From JAXHUH01 sp034211175 (GTDB lineage: Bacteria > Actinomycetota > Acidimicrobiia > Acidimicrobiales > CAIXPF01), in the NCBI GenBank assembly GCA_034211175.1, contig JAXHUH010000270.1:1-54757 (forward strand): a stretch of DNA of 54,757 bases. The letters are read 5' to 3'. Position numbers and translations under genes: made by a program. Below the pieces are notes generated by a model. It did not search any database. It saw only the letters and a list, made by a program, of their open reading frames with translations, and had not been told where the DNA came from. Shown in pieces: positions 54,635 to 54,757 of the stretch. Numbering within the stretch: position 1 is the stretch's first letter; every line of letters begins with the position of its first letter.

Positions 54635-54757
54635 GAAGGCGTCCAGGCCCTGGAACAGGCCGTCCAGCGCCAGCGCCGTCGAGACTTGGCTGCCGTTCAG
54701 CAGCGCCAGCCCTTCCTTCGCTTCCAGCGCCAGCGGGGCCAACCCCAGCTGCGCGAG
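54635..54757 (-). pseudogene. Histidine ammonia-lyase (HutH) fragment with foreign codon use
   Basis: The last ~120 bases read, on the minus strand, LAQLGLAPLALEAKEGLALL followed by NGSQVSTALALDGLFQGLD, which is the conserved AKEGLALLNGT/SQ region of HutH-type aromatic ammonia-lyases. Codons GAA, CAA and CTG-GCG pairs differ from the GAG/CTC/GTC-dominated neighbours. It stops abruptly at about 54632, where the permease coding begins in another frame. Most likely a chimeric join from another organism rather than a gene of this genome. Confidence 0.65.

Noticed and set aside
53933..54742. HutH-like N terminus as a genuine fusion to the permease region
   Set aside because: After about 54632 that frame encodes Arg/Pro-rich nonsense while the permease is in a different frame; it is a junction, not a fusion protein.

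Overview
The window is very GC-rich, uses GTG and occasionally TTG starts, and keeps strong G/C third positions throughout. It carries a gene set typical of a free-living aerobic high-GC actinobacterium: an F420-type LLM oxidoreductase, a MeaA-type mutase with its GTPase, two acyl-CoA dehydrogenases, a nitronate monooxygenase, cytochrome bd oxidase with a fused CydDC, and several c-di-GMP proteins. An Acidimicrobiia-like host is my inference; there is no rRNA or marker gene to prove it. I see no tRNA, rRNA, CRISPR array, insertion sequence or phage gene.

Layout. 1-4993: 3' part of an FHA/zinc-ribbon protein, a glutamine amidotransferase, an AsnB-type asparagine synthetase and a thiolase, with two long nested hairpins between them. 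5195-17500: a long co-directional block with cydA-cydB-cydDC running into a YjhG/YagF-type sugar-acid dehydratase and an SDR, followed by meaA-meaB (GTGA overlaps inside each pair). 17537-22957: an EAL phosphodiesterase coupled to a DUF1059 protein, a chemoreceptor, an alpha/beta hydrolase, a small membrane protein and a 1-Cys peroxiredoxin. 23071-26365: a SRPBCC protein, a CrtI-like FAD oxidoreductase and a TetR regulator. 26460-32234: a complete oligopeptide/dipeptide-type ABC importer operon with four successive ATGA overlaps or near overlaps, broken by an assembly gap between the binding protein and the first permease. 32431-38184: an atypical pyruvate-kinase-family protein, a PRC-barrel protein, CorA, and a NuoF-like flavoprotein fused to a hemerythrin-like helical domain behind a structured leader. 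38318-45057: ABM monooxygenase, phospholipase-D-type enzyme, a broken CHAD gene, acyl-CoA dehydrogenase, LLM oxidoreductase and a broken GAF-PAS-GGDEF gene. 45159-52999: small helical protein, lipoprotein, TetR, nitronate monooxygenase, membrane-anchored beta-domain protein, second acyl-CoA dehydrogenase and a five-PAS diguanylate cyclase. 53036-54630: an ABC exporter pair. The last ~120 bases encode a piece of histidine ammonia-lyase with foreign codon use and are probably a chimeric contig end.

Regulation. Many genes here appear to be transcribed from a TANNNT -10 element 6-8 nt upstream of the start codon, i.e. leaderless mRNAs (2097, 21776, 38726, 42421, 46319, 46972, 48200). Operons with Shine-Dalgarno sites and 4-nt overlaps coexist with these. 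Several convergent gene pairs are separated by strong hairpins without long U tracts.

Data quality. A 10-N gap flanked by artificial G and C runs, two single-gene frameshifts (CHAD and GGDEF) and the foreign end suggest a draft or metagenome-derived assembly; the broken genes should be read with that in mind. The most interesting biology is the NuoF-hemerythrin fusion with its leader, the cyd/sugar-acid-dehydratase gene overlap, the nested intergenic hairpins, and the AT-rich dyad in the importer promoter.
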